Of a stretch of DNA of 64,000 bases, positions 25,163-34,346 are shown in pieces. The notes under the pieces were generated by a model that was given only the letters and a program-made list of their open reading frames with translations, ran no database searches and had not been told where the DNA came from. The DNA comes from Paenibacillus guangzhouensis (GTDB lineage: Bacteria > Bacillota > Bacilli > Paenibacillales > Paenibacillaceae), in assembly GCF_009363075.1 (NCBI RefSeq), contig NZ_CP045293.1, forward strand, positions 3,038,001 to 3,102,000, written 5' to 3'. Numbering within the stretch: position 1 is the first letter of the stretch; each line of letters begins with the position of its first letter. The position numbers and the translations under genes were made by a program.

Positions 25163-26020
25163 TTACTTCAGACCATGTGCTCTACGAGCCGCGATCAGTG
25201 TATTTTGCATCAGCATCGTGATGGTCATTGGACCCACGCCTCCAGGTACCGGCGTCACGGCGCCAGCCACTTCGAGCACATCTTCATAATCAACATCGCC
25301 TGCTAATTTACCATTGTCTAGACGATTCATCCCGACATCAATCACAATCGCACCTGGCTTCATGTACGTGTGATCCACGAAATTCGCGCGTCCGATTGCC
25401 ACGACAAGAATATCCGCCTGTTTCGTAATTTCTCGCATATTTGCTGTTCTGGAATGGCACATCGTTACCGTTGCATTCTCACGTTGCAGCAGCATCGATA
25501 CCGGCTTGCCGACAATATTGCTGCGTCCGATGACAACTGCATGTTTGCCTGCGATTTCGGTGCCTGTACGTTTGATCAACTCGATGACACCCGCAGGAGT
25601 ACACGGCAAGAGACTATCGTCACCAATCATCAGATTCCCGACATTAATCGGGTGGAACCCGTCAACATCCTTCTCCACGGCAATCGCATCGATGACTGAT
25701 TTCTCGTGAATATGCTTCGGCAGCGGCAATTGCACGAGAATCCCGTGAATATTCGCTTGATGATTCAATGTATCGATCAGCGCAAGCAGCGCTTCTTCTG
25801 TCGTTGATTCAGGCAAACGATGCACCTCGGAATAGTAACCCAACTCGATGCATGCTTTCTCTTTACTGCCGACATAGACTTTGGAACCTGGATCTTCCCC
25901 TACAAGGATAACTGCCAGCCCCGGCTCGATGCCTTGCTTCTTCAGACCAACAACTTCTTCTTGAATTTGTCCTCGAATGGACGCGGATACGGCTTTACCA
26001 TCAATTTTTACTGCTGTCAT
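25163..26020 (-). CDS. folD: Bifunctional methylenetetrahydrofolate dehydrogenase/cyclohydrolase
   Basis: A 285-aa cytosolic enzyme (283 in B. subtilis) that makes 10-formyl-THF from methylene-THF with NADP. Motifs: [18 protein letters not shown] (catalytic Lys), [23 protein letters not shown] for NADP binding and [19 protein letters not shown] near the C-terminus. The ribosome site is GGGGAGAG before the ATG. It lies between nusB and xseA, the order of B. subtilis. Confidence 0.96.
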   Translation of the reverse strand: MTAVKIDGKAVSASIRGQIQEEVVGLKKQGIEPGLAVILVGEDPGSKVYVGSKEKACIELGYYSEVHRLPESTTEEALLALIDTLNHQANIHGILVQLPLPKHIHEKSVIDAIAVEKDVDGFHPINVGNLMIGDDSLLPCTPAGVIELIKRTGTEIAGKHAVVIGRSNIVGKPVSMLLQRENATVTMCHSRTANMREITKQADILVVAIGRANFVDHTYMKPGAIVIDVGMNRLDNGKLAGDVDYEDVLEVAGAVTPVPGGVGPMTITMLMQNTLIAARRAHGLK

Positions 26021-26123
26021 GGTTTTCTCTCCCCTTCATATCAATCGCGAATCAATTGGTTTTTTTGATCTGTCAACAAAGCCTTCGAAAATTGTATTGC
26101 TCACACTTTGTTTACACAATGAA

Positions 26124-26143
26124 AAAGCCAATTAATTGGCTTT
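26124..26143 (-). terminator. Terminator at the 3' end of nusB
   Basis: A fully palindromic 20-bp stretch (AAAGCCAATTAATTGGCTTT) followed by TTC on the minus strand. It includes the nusB stop. With a four-base loop the stem is eight pairs. It may be leaky, letting nusB and folD share a transcript. Confidence 0.65.
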
Positions 26144-26578
26144 AATCTGCTCTAGCTCACGAATCATCTTCCCGAGAACACCGTTCACGAACTTACCGGA
26201 TTCATCCGTACCGAAATGCTTGGCGAGTTCAATCGCCTCGTTGACAACAACCTTTGGCGGAACATCTTCACTGAATACCATCTCATAGCATGCAAGGCGT
26301 AGGATTTGACGATCTACACGCGATAGACGGTCCATCTGCCAGTTCTTCAAATATTCGGAGAGCAGGTGATCGATCCGTTCTTTATTCGTCCACGTGCCGT
26401 GAACAAGACTCAACACATACGTGTTCATCTCGCTGAAATTGCGAATCTCGATCTCCGTCTCATTCTCTTCTTTCACTTCCGTAAGCACCATGGCTACGGC
26501 TTCTTCAGCAGCCACACCATTCATTTCCATTTGGTATAAGCTCTGTACTGTAATTTCTCTCGCTAAGCGCCGCTTCAT
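26132..26578 (-). CDS. nusB: Transcription antitermination factor NusB
   Basis: A 148-aa all-helical RNA-binding protein acting with NusE (S10) in rRNA antitermination. Motifs: RRLAREITVQSLYQMEMNG at the start, DRLSRVDRQILRLACYEM and VVNEAIELAKHFGTDESGKFVNGVLGKM. The length is slightly above the 131 aa of B. subtilis because of an acidic insert (VKEENETEIEIR). Confidence 0.95.
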   Translation of the reverse strand: MKRRLAREITVQSLYQMEMNGVAAEEAVAMVLTEVKEENETEIEIRNFSEMNTYVLSLVHGTWTNKERIDHLLSEYLKNWQMDRLSRVDRQILRLACYEMVFSEDVPPKVVVNEAIELAKHFGTDESGKFVNGVLGKMIRELEQIKAN

Positions 26579-26657
26579 ATTGTTCCTCCAAAAGTTATAA
26601 TCGTCTTCACGTTGCCATCCCCGCTCTATCCTAGTATGGGACGGTTGTGATATAAAA

Positions 26658-26729
26658 AAACCTATGAACTGCTCCTAATCCGATTCCAAGGAAGGCGGAG
26701 TCATAAAATTAGGAGTCGCTCACAGGGTT
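26658..26729 (-). terminator. Terminator of the Asp23/AmaP/DUF2273 operon
   Basis: AAACCTATGAACTGCTCCTAAT pairs with ATTAGGAGTCGCTCACAGGGTT around a 28-base loop. The 8-bp block CTCCTAAT/ATTAGGAG is perfect; on the minus strand TTTTTTT follows. It abuts the DUF2273 stop. Confidence 0.75.
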
Positions 26730-26959
26730 CATTTAAACATTCTCCATCTGCCCGTCAGCCATTCCCACATCCGAGCCCATGGAAATAAGCTGCCCAGCTT
26801 CAAATCTCGTTGTTTGCCCAAGGTGTACCCAATAAAAATAATAAAGGCGAAGAACAGCATGTCCCAAAAACCAACGATAAAATAAATCAATCCTAGAAAG
26901 ATCCCTGCTGCTACTCCGAGTATGCGTCCCCCGTGACTTTCCCAAATCTGCTTCAACAT
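26729..26959 (-). CDS. DUF2273 small membrane protein
   Basis: A 76-aa protein with two membrane helices (about 11-31 and 33-50) and a Trp/Arg-rich tail. DUF2273 proteins commonly sit beside AmaP and Asp23 genes, as here, and are thought to be part of the alkaline-shock/envelope system. It follows the amaP stop by 13 bp. Confidence 0.8.
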   Translation of the reverse strand: MLKQIWESHGGRILGVAAGIFLGLIYFIVGFWDMLFFAFIIFIGYTLGKQRDLKLGSLFPWARMWEWLTGRWRMFK

Positions 26960-26972
26960 CGGAAAATCACCT

Positions 26973-27512
26973 CTATTCTACTCTAGACTTAAAAGATTGT
27001 GACTGCACAATATTCGCGATGAACACCGATACCGTCGCTACGGGAATGCCAGTGACCTCCGTAACATGCTCGCGAACTTGACGTTGAACTTCTTCGGTCA
27101 ATTCTGGAATTGAGGTATCACCATCTACGAACGTGCGAACGATCAGTTCAAGCCCAGCCTCAGAGACACGGATTTTCACTTTCAAATCCTTAACCCCGCG
27201 AGCTCTGGATGCCGCTTTGAGCGCCAAGTTCTCGATGGTCTCCATCGAAATATGAATGTCGCCATGTTCATTACGCAGATCGATTGATTGGTGATTTGTG
27301 CGATCTCTTCGAATCGAGATATAGAAGAACCGGAGACTAATTAGAATGATGACAGCCGCAGCCGCGGTTACCACGTTATCAAGCCATAACTCTGTATCCA
27401 TTAGCAAGGAGCGATCCATTACATTTGTAGCGTAGAGCAGCGTGAAGACGGCAACGGCTCCGATGACGATGCTATAGAAGAATAACAGGAGCCTGTCCAA
27501 AATTTTAATCAT
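26973..27512 (-). CDS. amaP: Alkaline shock response membrane anchor AmaP
   Basis: A 179-aa protein starting at the ATG at 27512 behind AAGGAGG; the longer ORF reading is unlikely. Two membrane helices (about 5-27 and 47-68) precede an Asp23-like domain (residues 85-170, ISMETIENLALKAASRARGV ... VRTFVDG). In Staphylococcus AmaP tethers Asp23 to the membrane; here the Asp23-family gene is 110 bp upstream and DUF2273 just downstream, so the trio probably forms one complex. Confidence 0.8.
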   Translation of the reverse strand: MIKILDRLLLFFYSIVIGAVAVFTLLYATNVMDRSLLMDTELWLDNVVTAAAAVIILISLRFFYISIRRDRTNHQSIDLRNEHGDIHISMETIENLALKAASRARGVKDLKVKIRVSEAGLELIVRTFVDGDTSIPELTEEVQRQVREHVTEVTGIPVATVSVFIANIVQSQSFKSRVE

Positions 27513-27622
27513 GCAAATGCATGCCTCCTTAAAATTAGAGCAAACCCCTGACACATATACGGCCCGGGGTTCTCCATTTGTAAAAGGTGACTCAGTCCAA
27601 CAGGTTGCCGAGGATGGCTGAA

Positions 27623-28030
27623 TTACCTTACCCTTTGTTGTGATTCTTCTTCTTCAGGCTTCTCTGCTGTCTTAAAATGCACGCCGTGAATATGTACGTT
27701 CACTTCAACAACATTCAGTCCCGCCATCATCTCAATGGAATGTTTCACGCTGCGTTGAATTTCAGCGGATACTTCCGGAATGCGATGACCGTATTCCACG
27801 ATGATTGATACGTCAACCGCAGCTTCACGTTGACCTACCTCTACTTTAACACCTTTGGATAAGTTCTTACGCCCTAATAATTCAACAATGCCGCCTGCAA
27901 AGTCTCCGCTCATTCCAGCTACGCCGTTAACCTCTACTGTTGCTAAACCAGCGATCACTTCAATCACTTCAGGCGCAATTTGAATCGAGCCTAAATCTGT
28001 CTTTTCATAATCCATAGGGATCATATTCAT
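27623..28030 (-). CDS. Asp23/Gls24 family envelope stress protein
   Basis: A 135-aa protein. The start chosen is the ATG at 28030, nine bases after GGAGGTG. The conserved pattern GSIQIAPEVIEVIAGLATVEVNGVAGMSG, then GVKVEVGQREAAVDVSIIVEYG, defines the family; B. subtilis YqhY is the orthologue beside accC. It ends in an acidic/basic tail (KPEEEESQQRVR). YqhY is known to influence acetyl-CoA carboxylase in B. subtilis, which fits its place beside accC and accB. Confidence 0.88.
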   Translation of the reverse strand: MNMIPMDYEKTDLGSIQIAPEVIEVIAGLATVEVNGVAGMSGDFAGGIVELLGRKNLSKGVKVEVGQREAAVDVSIIVEYGHRIPEVSAEIQRSVKHSIEMMAGLNVVEVNVHIHGVHFKTAEKPEEEESQQRVR

Positions 28031-28091
28031 GAATGTAAGCACCTCCAATAAGTTTGCGATGCAGTTCCGATCTTCGCATCTTATTATACAT

Positions 28092-28120
28092 ACTATATCA
28101 TTTAGCAGGAATTATGACAA
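28092..28120 (-). promoter_or_regulatory. Sigma-A promoter of the Asp23-family operon
   Basis: On the minus strand TTGTCA (28120-28115) and TATAGT (28097-28092) are 17 bp apart, about 60 bp upstream of the start codon. A second TATAAT lies just downstream. Confidence 0.55.
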
Positions 28121-28167
28121 ACCTAGGCCTATCCAACTGCCTGCGTTAAAGCCTGTATAATTCGCGA

Positions 28168-29511
28168 TTATACCTCGTATTCTTCAAGGAATTTAATATC
28201 GAAATCGCCATCAATAAACTTCGGATGTTCAAGTAGGCGTTGATGGAATGGAATCGTTGTATGAATCCCTTCGATAGCAAATTCGCCGAGTGCGCGCTTC
28301 ATCTTCGCAATGGCTTCCTCGCGTGACTCTCCCCATACGATAAGCTTCGCAATCATCGAATCGTAATGCGGCGAGATCGTATATCCTGGATAAGCGGCGC
28401 TATCCACACGAACACCTAGACCCCCTGGTGGAAGATAGAATGAAATATGACCTGGGGAAGGCATGAAATTCCGATCTGGATCTTCCGCATTAATACGGCA
28501 TTCAATTGACCATCCATGGATCTGAACATCCTCTTGGCTAAACGACAACGGGTTGCCTTCCGCTACCGAGATCATCTCTTTAATCAGGTCCACGCCTGTG
28601 ATCATCTCTGTTACCGGATGCTCGACCTGAATCCGAGTGTTCATCTCCATGAAATAGAACTCACCGTCCGGAGCGAGCAAGAATTCAAGTGTACCTGCGC
28701 CCGAATAATTCACGGCCAGCGCTGCACGAACCGCTGCTTCACCCATCTTCGTACGAACCTCAGGCGTCAGCACCGCACAAGGCGCCTCCTCGATGAGCTT
28801 CTGTCTACGACGCTGTACGGAGCAATCCCGTTCGCCAAGATGTACGGCGTTACCATGCTTGTCAGCCATAATTTGAATCTCGACGTGCTTCATGCCTGTT
28901 AAGAATTTCTCTAGATAAACGCCGGCATTTCCGAAAGCTTTCTGAGCTTCCTGTTGTGCCATCGTAATTTGCTGAATTAAGGCTTCCTCATTCTCCGCTA
29001 GACGGATCCCTTTACCGCCACCGCCTGCCGTTGCTTTGATAATAACAGGATAGCCGATATCGCGAGCGATCATCATCGCTTCATCTAAATCTTGAATCAA
29101 TCCGTCCGAACCTGGAATAACCGGTACATTCGCATCTTTCATGGTCTGCTTTGCTACAGCCTTATCGCCCATACGGCTAATCGCTTCCGGCGATGGACCG
29201 ATAAACGTCACGTTGCAAGAGTCGCAGATCTCCGCGAAATCTGCATTCTCCGCCAAAAATCCATATCCTGGATGAATGGCATCGCATTCCGTTAACGTCG
29301 CAACACTCATAATATTCGCCAAATTCAAATAACTGTCTTTGGACAACGTCGGTCCTATGCAATAGGCTTCATCAGCCAATCTAACATGCAGCGAATCCCG
29401 ATCCGCTTCGGAATAGACAGCCACGGTCGATATTCCCATCTCACGCGCTGCACGAATAATACGAACCGCGATTTCACCGCGGTTAGCAATTAATATTTTC
29501 TGAAACTTCAT
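28168..29511 (-). CDS. accC: Acetyl-CoA carboxylase, biotin carboxylase subunit
   Basis: A 447-aa ATP-grasp enzyme that carboxylates biotin on AccB, the first step of fatty acid synthesis. Motifs: [71 protein letters not shown] and [22 protein letters not shown]. All catalytic residues of the family appear present. It follows accB by 15 bp and belongs to one operon with it. Confidence 0.97.
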   Translation of the reverse strand: MKFQKILIANRGEIAVRIIRAAREMGISTVAVYSEADRDSLHVRLADEAYCIGPTLSKDSYLNLANIMSVATLTECDAIHPGYGFLAENADFAEICDSCNVTFIGPSPEAISRMGDKAVAKQTMKDANVPVIPGSDGLIQDLDEAMMIARDIGYPVIIKATAGGGGKGIRLAENEEALIQQITMAQQEAQKAFGNAGVYLEKFLTGMKHVEIQIMADKHGNAVHLGERDCSVQRRRQKLIEEAPCAVLTPEVRTKMGEAAVRAALAVNYSGAGTLEFLLAPDGEFYFMEMNTRIQVEHPVTEMITGVDLIKEMISVAEGNPLSFSQEDVQIHGWSIECRINAEDPDRNFMPSPGHISFYLPPGGLGVRVDSAAYPGYTISPHYDSMIAKLIVWGESREEAIAKMKRALGEFAIEGIHTTIPFHQRLLEHPKFIDGDFDIKFLEEYEV

Positions 29512-29526
29512 GTTCGAGGCCTCCCT

Positions 29527-30015
29527 TTATTCGGCTTTCACTAAGAAAAGAGGTTGTCCGAACTCAACCAATTGACCGTTCTCCACGAGCACTTCAACGA
29601 TCTCGCCTTTAACTTCTGCTTCCAATTCGTTCATTAATTTCATCGCTTCAATGATACATACAACCGACTTTTCCTTCACCTTGTCGCCAACGCTTACAAA
29701 TGCGCTCGCTTCTGGACTGGAGGCGCTGTAGAAAGTTCCTACCATCGGTGACACAATTTTATGTAGATTGCTATTCGTCTCTTGTGCTACAGGCGCAGCT
29801 TCAGCTTGAACTGGAGCTACTGGCGCAGCCGTTGCTGCTGGAACAACTTGCGGTTGGTACGTTGGCTGAATTGGTGCAGCATGAACATTGACAACTTCGG
29901 TTTTACCTGGTTTGCGAATAAAAAGTCGTGTACCTTCGTTTTCAATTTCTAGCTCCTGAACGGATGTCTGATCAATCAACTTGATCAATTCTTTGATCTC
30001 GCTCAATTTAAACAT
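29527..30015 (-). CDS. accB: Acetyl-CoA carboxylase, biotin carboxyl carrier protein
   Basis: A 162-aa carrier. The start is the ATG at 30015 after AAGGAGTG; the longer ORF upstream is unlikely. The N-terminal helix ([20 protein letters not shown]) is followed by an Ala/Pro linker (about 45-80), then the biotinyl domain with the biotinylated Lys126 in [15 protein letters not shown] box lies about 65 bp upstream, behind the spoIIIAH terminator, so the accBC operon has its own promoter. Confidence 0.96.
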   Translation of the reverse strand: MFKLSEIKELIKLIDQTSVQELEIENEGTRLFIRKPGKTEVVNVHAAPIQPTYQPQVVPAATAAPVAPVQAEAAPVAQETNSNLHKIVSPMVGTFYSASSPEASAFVSVGDKVKEKSVVCIIEAMKLMNELEAEVKGEIVEVLVENGQLVEFGQPLFLVKAE

Positions 30016-30114
30016 GTATATATTCACTCCTTCAGCTTTGTTGACCCATTGGAAATAACCGGTACAGCCTGACACTTATACCGTTAGTATTATATCATAA
30101 ACCTTTAAAATGGA

Positions 30115-30139
30115 AAGAGCCCAGTTTTTCTGGACTCTT
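30115..30139 (-). terminator. Terminator of the spoIIIA operon
   Basis: AAGAGCCCAG and CTGGACTCTT form a 10-bp stem (one mismatch) with a 5-base loop; TCCATTTT follows on the minus strand. It lies 18 bp past the spoIIIAH stop. Confidence 0.8.
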
Positions 30140-30156
30140 CGCATAAACCTTCCAAT

Positions 30157-30978
30157 TTATGGAGCGACGCGTTGGACGCTCACTTTGTCTTGTGTAATTT
30201 TCAATTCTTTGACGAGCAAGTCGACGATATGCACCGCTTCCGTAATTTCTAACTGATCACTGGCTACGACAACCTTGAATTTATCATTGTCGAGTTGAAT
30301 CGCAGCTTTTCCGAATTGCTTGCGAAGCTCTTCTTCCAAGGTTGTAATCTTCTGTTCTTGACTCTCGATCGCGGACATCTCTTGTTCTGCTTTCATGGAC
30401 TCGTCAGGAGATTTGCTCATGTCGTTCACAATCGCTTGGAGTTTATCGATTTGCTCGCTGTAATTTTGATTGCGTTGTTGCTGTACCGCTGCCAACGTAT
30501 CTACCGAGCTCGCTCCTTCTTTGCTCAGTTCATCGAGAATCGCTTCATCTGTCTTATCGGAGGCGAGCACTTTGCTGTCCGCTGCTTTTCCTGCATCGCC
30601 AGCTTTAGCATCCGTTGCTTTGTCGGTTCCTTTCGTTGCATCCGATGCTTTGTCGGTTCCTTTCGTTGCATCCGTTTCGCTTGGTTTGCCCTTATCTGTC
30701 GTCGTGCCTTCTGTAGATTTATTCGCATCTTTTGTTGCATTCAGATTCGGATCTGTTACTTCATCCACTTTCACTTCCGTCAGACTATCCGGCGTTCCGT
30801 TTAAACTCGCTTCTGTAGCATTTTTCTTCGTTTGCTCGACTTGACCGTTCTGCGCTACCTTATTTGTATTAGTGTTCGTGCTTGCCGGTTCTGTGAACAA
30901 ATAATACGCCGATAGTACCACCATAATGCTAAGCATGCTTACAAGCCAAATCGTTTGTCTTTTTGTATTCATTTTCAT
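30157..30978 (-). CDS. spoIIIAH: SpoIIIAH, forespore channel protein
   Basis: A 273-aa protein, longer than the 218 aa of B. subtilis. It has one N-terminal membrane helix (TIWLVSMLSIMVVLSAYYLF, residues 8-27) and a C-terminal EscJ/PrgK-like ring domain (about 165-273) that binds SpoIIQ across the septal space. The extra length is a Lys/Thr/Asp/Ala-rich linker (about 90-135) partly coded by a 30-bp tandem repeat. It is the last gene of the operon. Confidence 0.92.
   Translation of the reverse strand: MKMNTKRQTIWLVSMLSIMVVLSAYYLFTEPASTNTNTNKVAQNGQVEQTKKNATEASLNGTPDSLTEVKVDEVTDPNLNATKDANKSTEGTTTDKGKPSETDATKGTDKASDATKGTDKATDAKAGDAGKAADSKVLASDKTDEAILDELSKEGASSVDTLAAVQQQRNQNYSEQIDKLQAIVNDMSKSPDESMKAEQEMSAIESQEQKITTLEEELRKQFGKAAIQLDNDKFKVVVASDQLEITEAVHIVDLLVKELKITQDKVSVQRVAP
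30608..30667 (-). repeat. 30-bp tandem repeat inside spoIIIAH
   Basis: Two copies of a 30-bp unit (30608-30637 and 30638-30667) differ at one base, and a partial third copy starts at 30668. Each encodes ten residues of the type KGTDKA(T/S)DAT. The unit length keeps the frame. Confidence 0.85.
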
Positions 30979-31001
30979 ATTCCTCCTAAGGTTTATTATC
31001 T

Positions 31002-31640
31002 TTATTGCGCTTGTTTGCGCGGGGCAACTGAAATTTTGGAATAAGGGACGCTAAAGCCTTTCTCAATGGCATCAATGATTAAATTTTTAACAATGCGGTT
31101 CTCCGCACCCTTTGCTACAATGACAACCCCTCGAATTTTCGGTTTTACCTTCTTCACGATCGCCGGTGTCTGGTTGCCTGATACTTCGAGTGTTACAATC
31201 TCGCCGTCTCGTGAATACTGTGTGACATGACGCTTCGCGCCATTTGGATCCGACTCATCCGTAACTTGCTGACTATCTTTCATCTGCCTTTGATACACAA
31301 TCTCTTCTGTTGAATCAATCGTAACCGCTGCTTCTACCTCGCCTACACCGACAATAGTCTCCAGAATGTTTTTCATTCGATTCTCCATGACCTGTTCAAT
31401 CGAGGCATACGAGGATGGATCTTCTGGCGCAGGGACTGCTGTCGTCTGTTCATTTGGCGGCTCTCTGCCTTCATTCACGGAATCTACTTGCTTGACATTC
31501 ATATGATTGAAGGCTGCGAAAAGGAGCAGTCCGATTCCGACTAATCCGAGAATGAGCAGCCAGCGGAAGGTCTGAACCCGTTTCGTCCCCCCAGGTCCAC
31601 CGCCGACCCACTTCTCAAGCGATTGCAGCCATTTTGCCAT
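31002..31640 (-). CDS. spoIIIAG: SpoIIIAG, forespore channel ring protein
   Basis: A 212-aa protein with a single N-terminal membrane helix (FRWLLILGLVGIGLLLFAAF, about 25-44) and a C-terminal ring-building domain (IVGVGEVEAAVTIDSTEEIVYQRQ ... RGVVIVAKGAEN). Its homologue forms a large ring in the channel between mother cell and forespore. It lies between spoIIIAF and spoIIIAH. Confidence 0.93.
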   Translation of the reverse strand: MAKWLQSLEKWVGGGPGGTKRVQTFRWLLILGLVGIGLLLFAAFNHMNVKQVDSVNEGREPPNEQTTAVPAPEDPSSYASIEQVMENRMKNILETIVGVGEVEAAVTIDSTEEIVYQRQMKDSQQVTDESDPNGAKRHVTQYSRDGEIVTLEVSGNQTPAIVKKVKPKIRGVVIVAKGAENRIVKNLIIDAIEKGFSVPYSKISVAPRKQAQ

Positions 31641-31673
31641 TCATGTTCACCTCCAATTTTTTCAGTTCTCCAA

Positions 31674-32444
31674 TTAATGAAGCTTCGTATCTTGCCCCAA
31701 ATAAATATTGATTCGATTCGCGGCGACGCCCCAATTCGTCTTGAGGATGGCTACCGCATGATCGCTAAGCGCTTGCTCTTCTGGCGTTGCCTGTGCTTCC
31801 ATTGGCTGGGCTTGCACTGGCGTCGCCTCATTCGCTTGGGTTCCAATTGGATCGATCTGAATATCCACTTTCACACCTTCAACGGGCTTCATTGCAGCGA
31901 TCGGATCTCTTGTTTCTGGCTGCTTCACCTCTTGCTTCGAGTTAGGATCAAAATAAACTTCAACCGATTGAATATTCGGCTTCTCCAGTTCAGAATCCGT
32001 CTGCTCTGACTTCGAGGTGGAAGCCTTATTCGACTGCGTTAAGTTGCTGATCTTCACTTGGACCTTAGCGACCTGCGCTCCCGTCTCCTCTTCCATCTGT
32101 GTCTTGATCTGAGCGGCAAGCTGTGTCTCTACGGATTGAATCACTTTCTCCTCTTGCTTGCGCTTTAGCCGATCCCCCTCACGCATAATCTGATCTACAC
32201 CAACGAACTTCCTTCCTTGACTCGTCCGCTCACTTATCTCGGTGTAATTCTCTGCGAGTTGATCCGCAAAGCTGTTGCGGAATATCGACATGATGGGGGT
32301 CATGATCGTGATTAGAATCAGTAAGCTGATCACTAATTTGACGTATCGCTGCATGGACCGATTCGGTAGTATCAGATCGATGAATGTCGCGAGCAAGATA
32401 ATGAATATGATCTGCTTCAACCATCCCCCGAGCCATTCCATCAT
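31674..32444 (-). CDS. spoIIIAF: SpoIIIAF, sporulation stage III membrane protein
   Basis: A 256-aa protein (206 in B. subtilis) with two N-terminal membrane helices (about 6-25 and 33-53) and a soluble C-terminal domain. A Ser/Lys/Glu-rich stretch and a tail rich in Ala/Gln/Glu (EATPVQAQPMEAQATPEEQA) account for the extra length. The start GIN-type region MMEWLGGWLKQIIFIILL is typical. Confidence 0.92.
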   Translation of the reverse strand: MMEWLGGWLKQIIFIILLATFIDLILPNRSMQRYVKLVISLLILITIMTPIMSIFRNSFADQLAENYTEISERTSQGRKFVGVDQIMREGDRLKRKQEEKVIQSVETQLAAQIKTQMEEETGAQVAKVQVKISNLTQSNKASTSKSEQTDSELEKPNIQSVEVYFDPNSKQEVKQPETRDPIAAMKPVEGVKVDIQIDPIGTQANEATPVQAQPMEAQATPEEQALSDHAVAILKTNWGVAANRINIYLGQDTKLH

Positions 32445-32478
32445 GGATCATCGCCTCCTTGAGGCCATCTGTCCTGCT

Positions 32479-33690
32479 TCATCGCATCATCACCGTCACA
32501 TTCGCTGCCGTGAGCATGATCGTAATCGCCAGGAAGAACATCAGACCGACAGCCGCTAGCGCCGCGAACACATAAATCATGCTCTTCCCAATGGTCTGCA
32601 GACAGGTCACGATCGGACTATCGCCCAGCGGCTGCATCACGGCACCGGATATGTTGTAGATGAGCGCCAGCGTAAGTATCTTGAGCGCCGGGAACGCGCA
32701 GAGGAATAAGATAATAATGACGCCTACAAGACCGATTGCATTCTTCACGAGCAAGGATGCGGAGATGACCGTGTCCGCAGCGTCCGAGAACATTTTGCCG
32801 ACGACGGGAACGAAGTTGCCTGTAATATATTTGGCCGTTCGGATCGTAACGCCATCTGCTGCCGCACCTGTAAACCCTTGGACAGAGATCACACCGAGAA
32901 AGACGGTTAACAGGATTCCGAGCAAGCCTACGCTAACGTTTCTTAGTAAATTCGCAAGATGTGTAACTTTATACTTATCCGACAATGTACTCACAATGTG
33001 TAAGACAGCCGAGAAGAAGAGCAAAGGGAAGACTACCGCATAGATAATGGTTCCAACCGTGTTAATCATGAAAATAATTAGCGGATGCATGACCGATACC
33101 GTAACGACGTTCCCCATGGAGGCGAGAAGCGTGAATAACAGAGGAATCATCGCCATCATGAAGTGAATCATGCTCTCGATGGCTTCTTTCGCATATCCAA
33201 TCGCGACATTAAAACTATTAATCGCGATGATGATTATGATCATGTACGAAATGGAATAAGCGACCTTACTCACTGCATTTCGTTCAAATGCGGTCTGCAG
33301 CGTCTCGAGAATCATGCTGAATACGGTAAGAATCACGATGGTAACTAGCAGCTTGCCGTTATAGATCACTTCATGAAGGAGGAACTTCAGCAAGCCTTGG
33401 AAAGCGTATTTCAGACTAAACCCTTTTCCTTCAGGCAGGAGCATGTCCATGAAGCTGGGCGACTGCTGATCCGGGAAAAATCCTCCGTACTGCTTCATCA
33501 ACTTATCCCAATACTGCTCGATCTCTCCTGTCGGTAAATCCTGAGCCTGACTCTGAACAAGTCCATCCATGGGTGCTGCCGCCACCAACTGGGTCGTCCA
33601 ACTAATGAAGAAACAAAACATGAAGATTAATACCATGCGCAGCTTCGTATGATCTTCACCTATTCGGATCATGGCTTCATCTCCATTCAT
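32479..33690 (-). CDS. spoIIIAE: SpoIIIAE, sporulation stage III membrane protein
   Basis: A 403-aa protein (399 in B. subtilis). A signal-like helix at the N-terminus (LVLIFMFCFFISWTTQLVAAA) precedes a soluble part (QYWDKLMKQYGGFFP) and about seven membrane helices from residue 100 on. It is the proposed membrane pore or export-gate part of the channel. It starts one base before the spoIIIAD end. Confidence 0.94.
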   Translation of the reverse strand: MNGDEAMIRIGEDHTKLRMVLIFMFCFFISWTTQLVAAAPMDGLVQSQAQDLPTGEIEQYWDKLMKQYGGFFPDQQSPSFMDMLLPEGKGFSLKYAFQGLLKFLLHEVIYNGKLLVTIVILTVFSMILETLQTAFERNAVSKVAYSISYMIIIIIAINSFNVAIGYAKEAIESMIHFMMAMIPLLFTLLASMGNVVTVSVMHPLIIFMINTVGTIIYAVVFPLLFFSAVLHIVSTLSDKYKVTHLANLLRNVSVGLLGILLTVFLGVISVQGFTGAAADGVTIRTAKYITGNFVPVVGKMFSDAADTVISASLLVKNAIGLVGVIIILFLCAFPALKILTLALIYNISGAVMQPLGDSPIVTCLQTIGKSMIYVFAALAAVGLMFFLAITIMLTAANVTVMMR

Positions 33691-34080
33691 TTACGCCGGC
33701 AGCAATTGAATGACTGTCTCGATGATGATGCTGATAATTGGGATGGCTAGCACCATAATCAACACTTTTCCAGCAAGCTCAATCTTGCTCGCAATACTCT
33801 CTTGTCCCGCATCCTTCACGATCTGTGCCCCGAATTCAGCGATATAGGCAATCCCGATAATCTTCAGAATCGTCTTCAAGTAGACAAGTTGTATCCCCGA
33901 GCGTACGGCCAAGTCTTCCAGCACTTGAATGACCGCTTCAATCTTCCCGATCAGGAACAAGAATATCGCGATGCCTGTGAAGGTGGTGATTAGAAAAGCG
34001 AACATCGGCTTCTGCTCTCGAACAATCAGAACAAGTACCGTAGCGATCAGTCCAAGACCGACCATTTGAATCATTTCCAT
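33691..34080 (-). CDS. spoIIIAD: SpoIIIAD, sporulation stage III membrane protein
   Basis: A 129-aa protein with four predicted membrane helices, 133 aa in B. subtilis. The stretch KTILKIIGIAYIAEFGAQIVKDAGQ is characteristic. It shares a fold with SpoIIIAC. It abuts spoIIIAE directly and follows spoIIIAC by 8 bp. Confidence 0.93.
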   Translation of the reverse strand: MEMIQMVGLGLIATVLVLIVREQKPMFAFLITTFTGIAIFLFLIGKIEAVIQVLEDLAVRSGIQLVYLKTILKIIGIAYIAEFGAQIVKDAGQESIASKIELAGKVLIMVLAIPIISIIIETVIQLLPA

Positions 34081-34088
34081 CTCATCAC

Positions 34089-34292
34089 CTACTGAAAGAG
34101 AAAGATCGTCTTAATCTCTTGAAATAAATCATTGAGGAGCCGAACGACCATAAACAATACGACGACGAATCCGATGACCGTCACCCAATGCGCCATATCC
34201 TCTTTGCCCATTTGCTTCAACACGGTATGAATCATTGCAATGATGATGCCGATACCTGCAATTTGAAAAATTGCGCCTACATCTATGTTCAT
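34089..34292 (-). CDS. spoIIIAC: SpoIIIAC, sporulation stage III membrane protein
   Basis: A 67-aa protein (68 in B. subtilis) with two membrane helices. It starts IDVGAIFQIAGIGIIIAMIHTVLKQMGKED, the typical family pattern. It lies between spoIIIAB and spoIIIAD. Confidence 0.93.
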   Translation of the reverse strand: MNIDVGAIFQIAGIGIIIAMIHTVLKQMGKEDMAHWVTVIGFVVVLFMVVRLLNDLFQEIKTIFLFQ

Positions 34293-34346
34293 CCCTTTGG
34301 CACCTCTCCAAATCTACTTCGCTCTGTTGGAAGTGGAAGTAGATTG

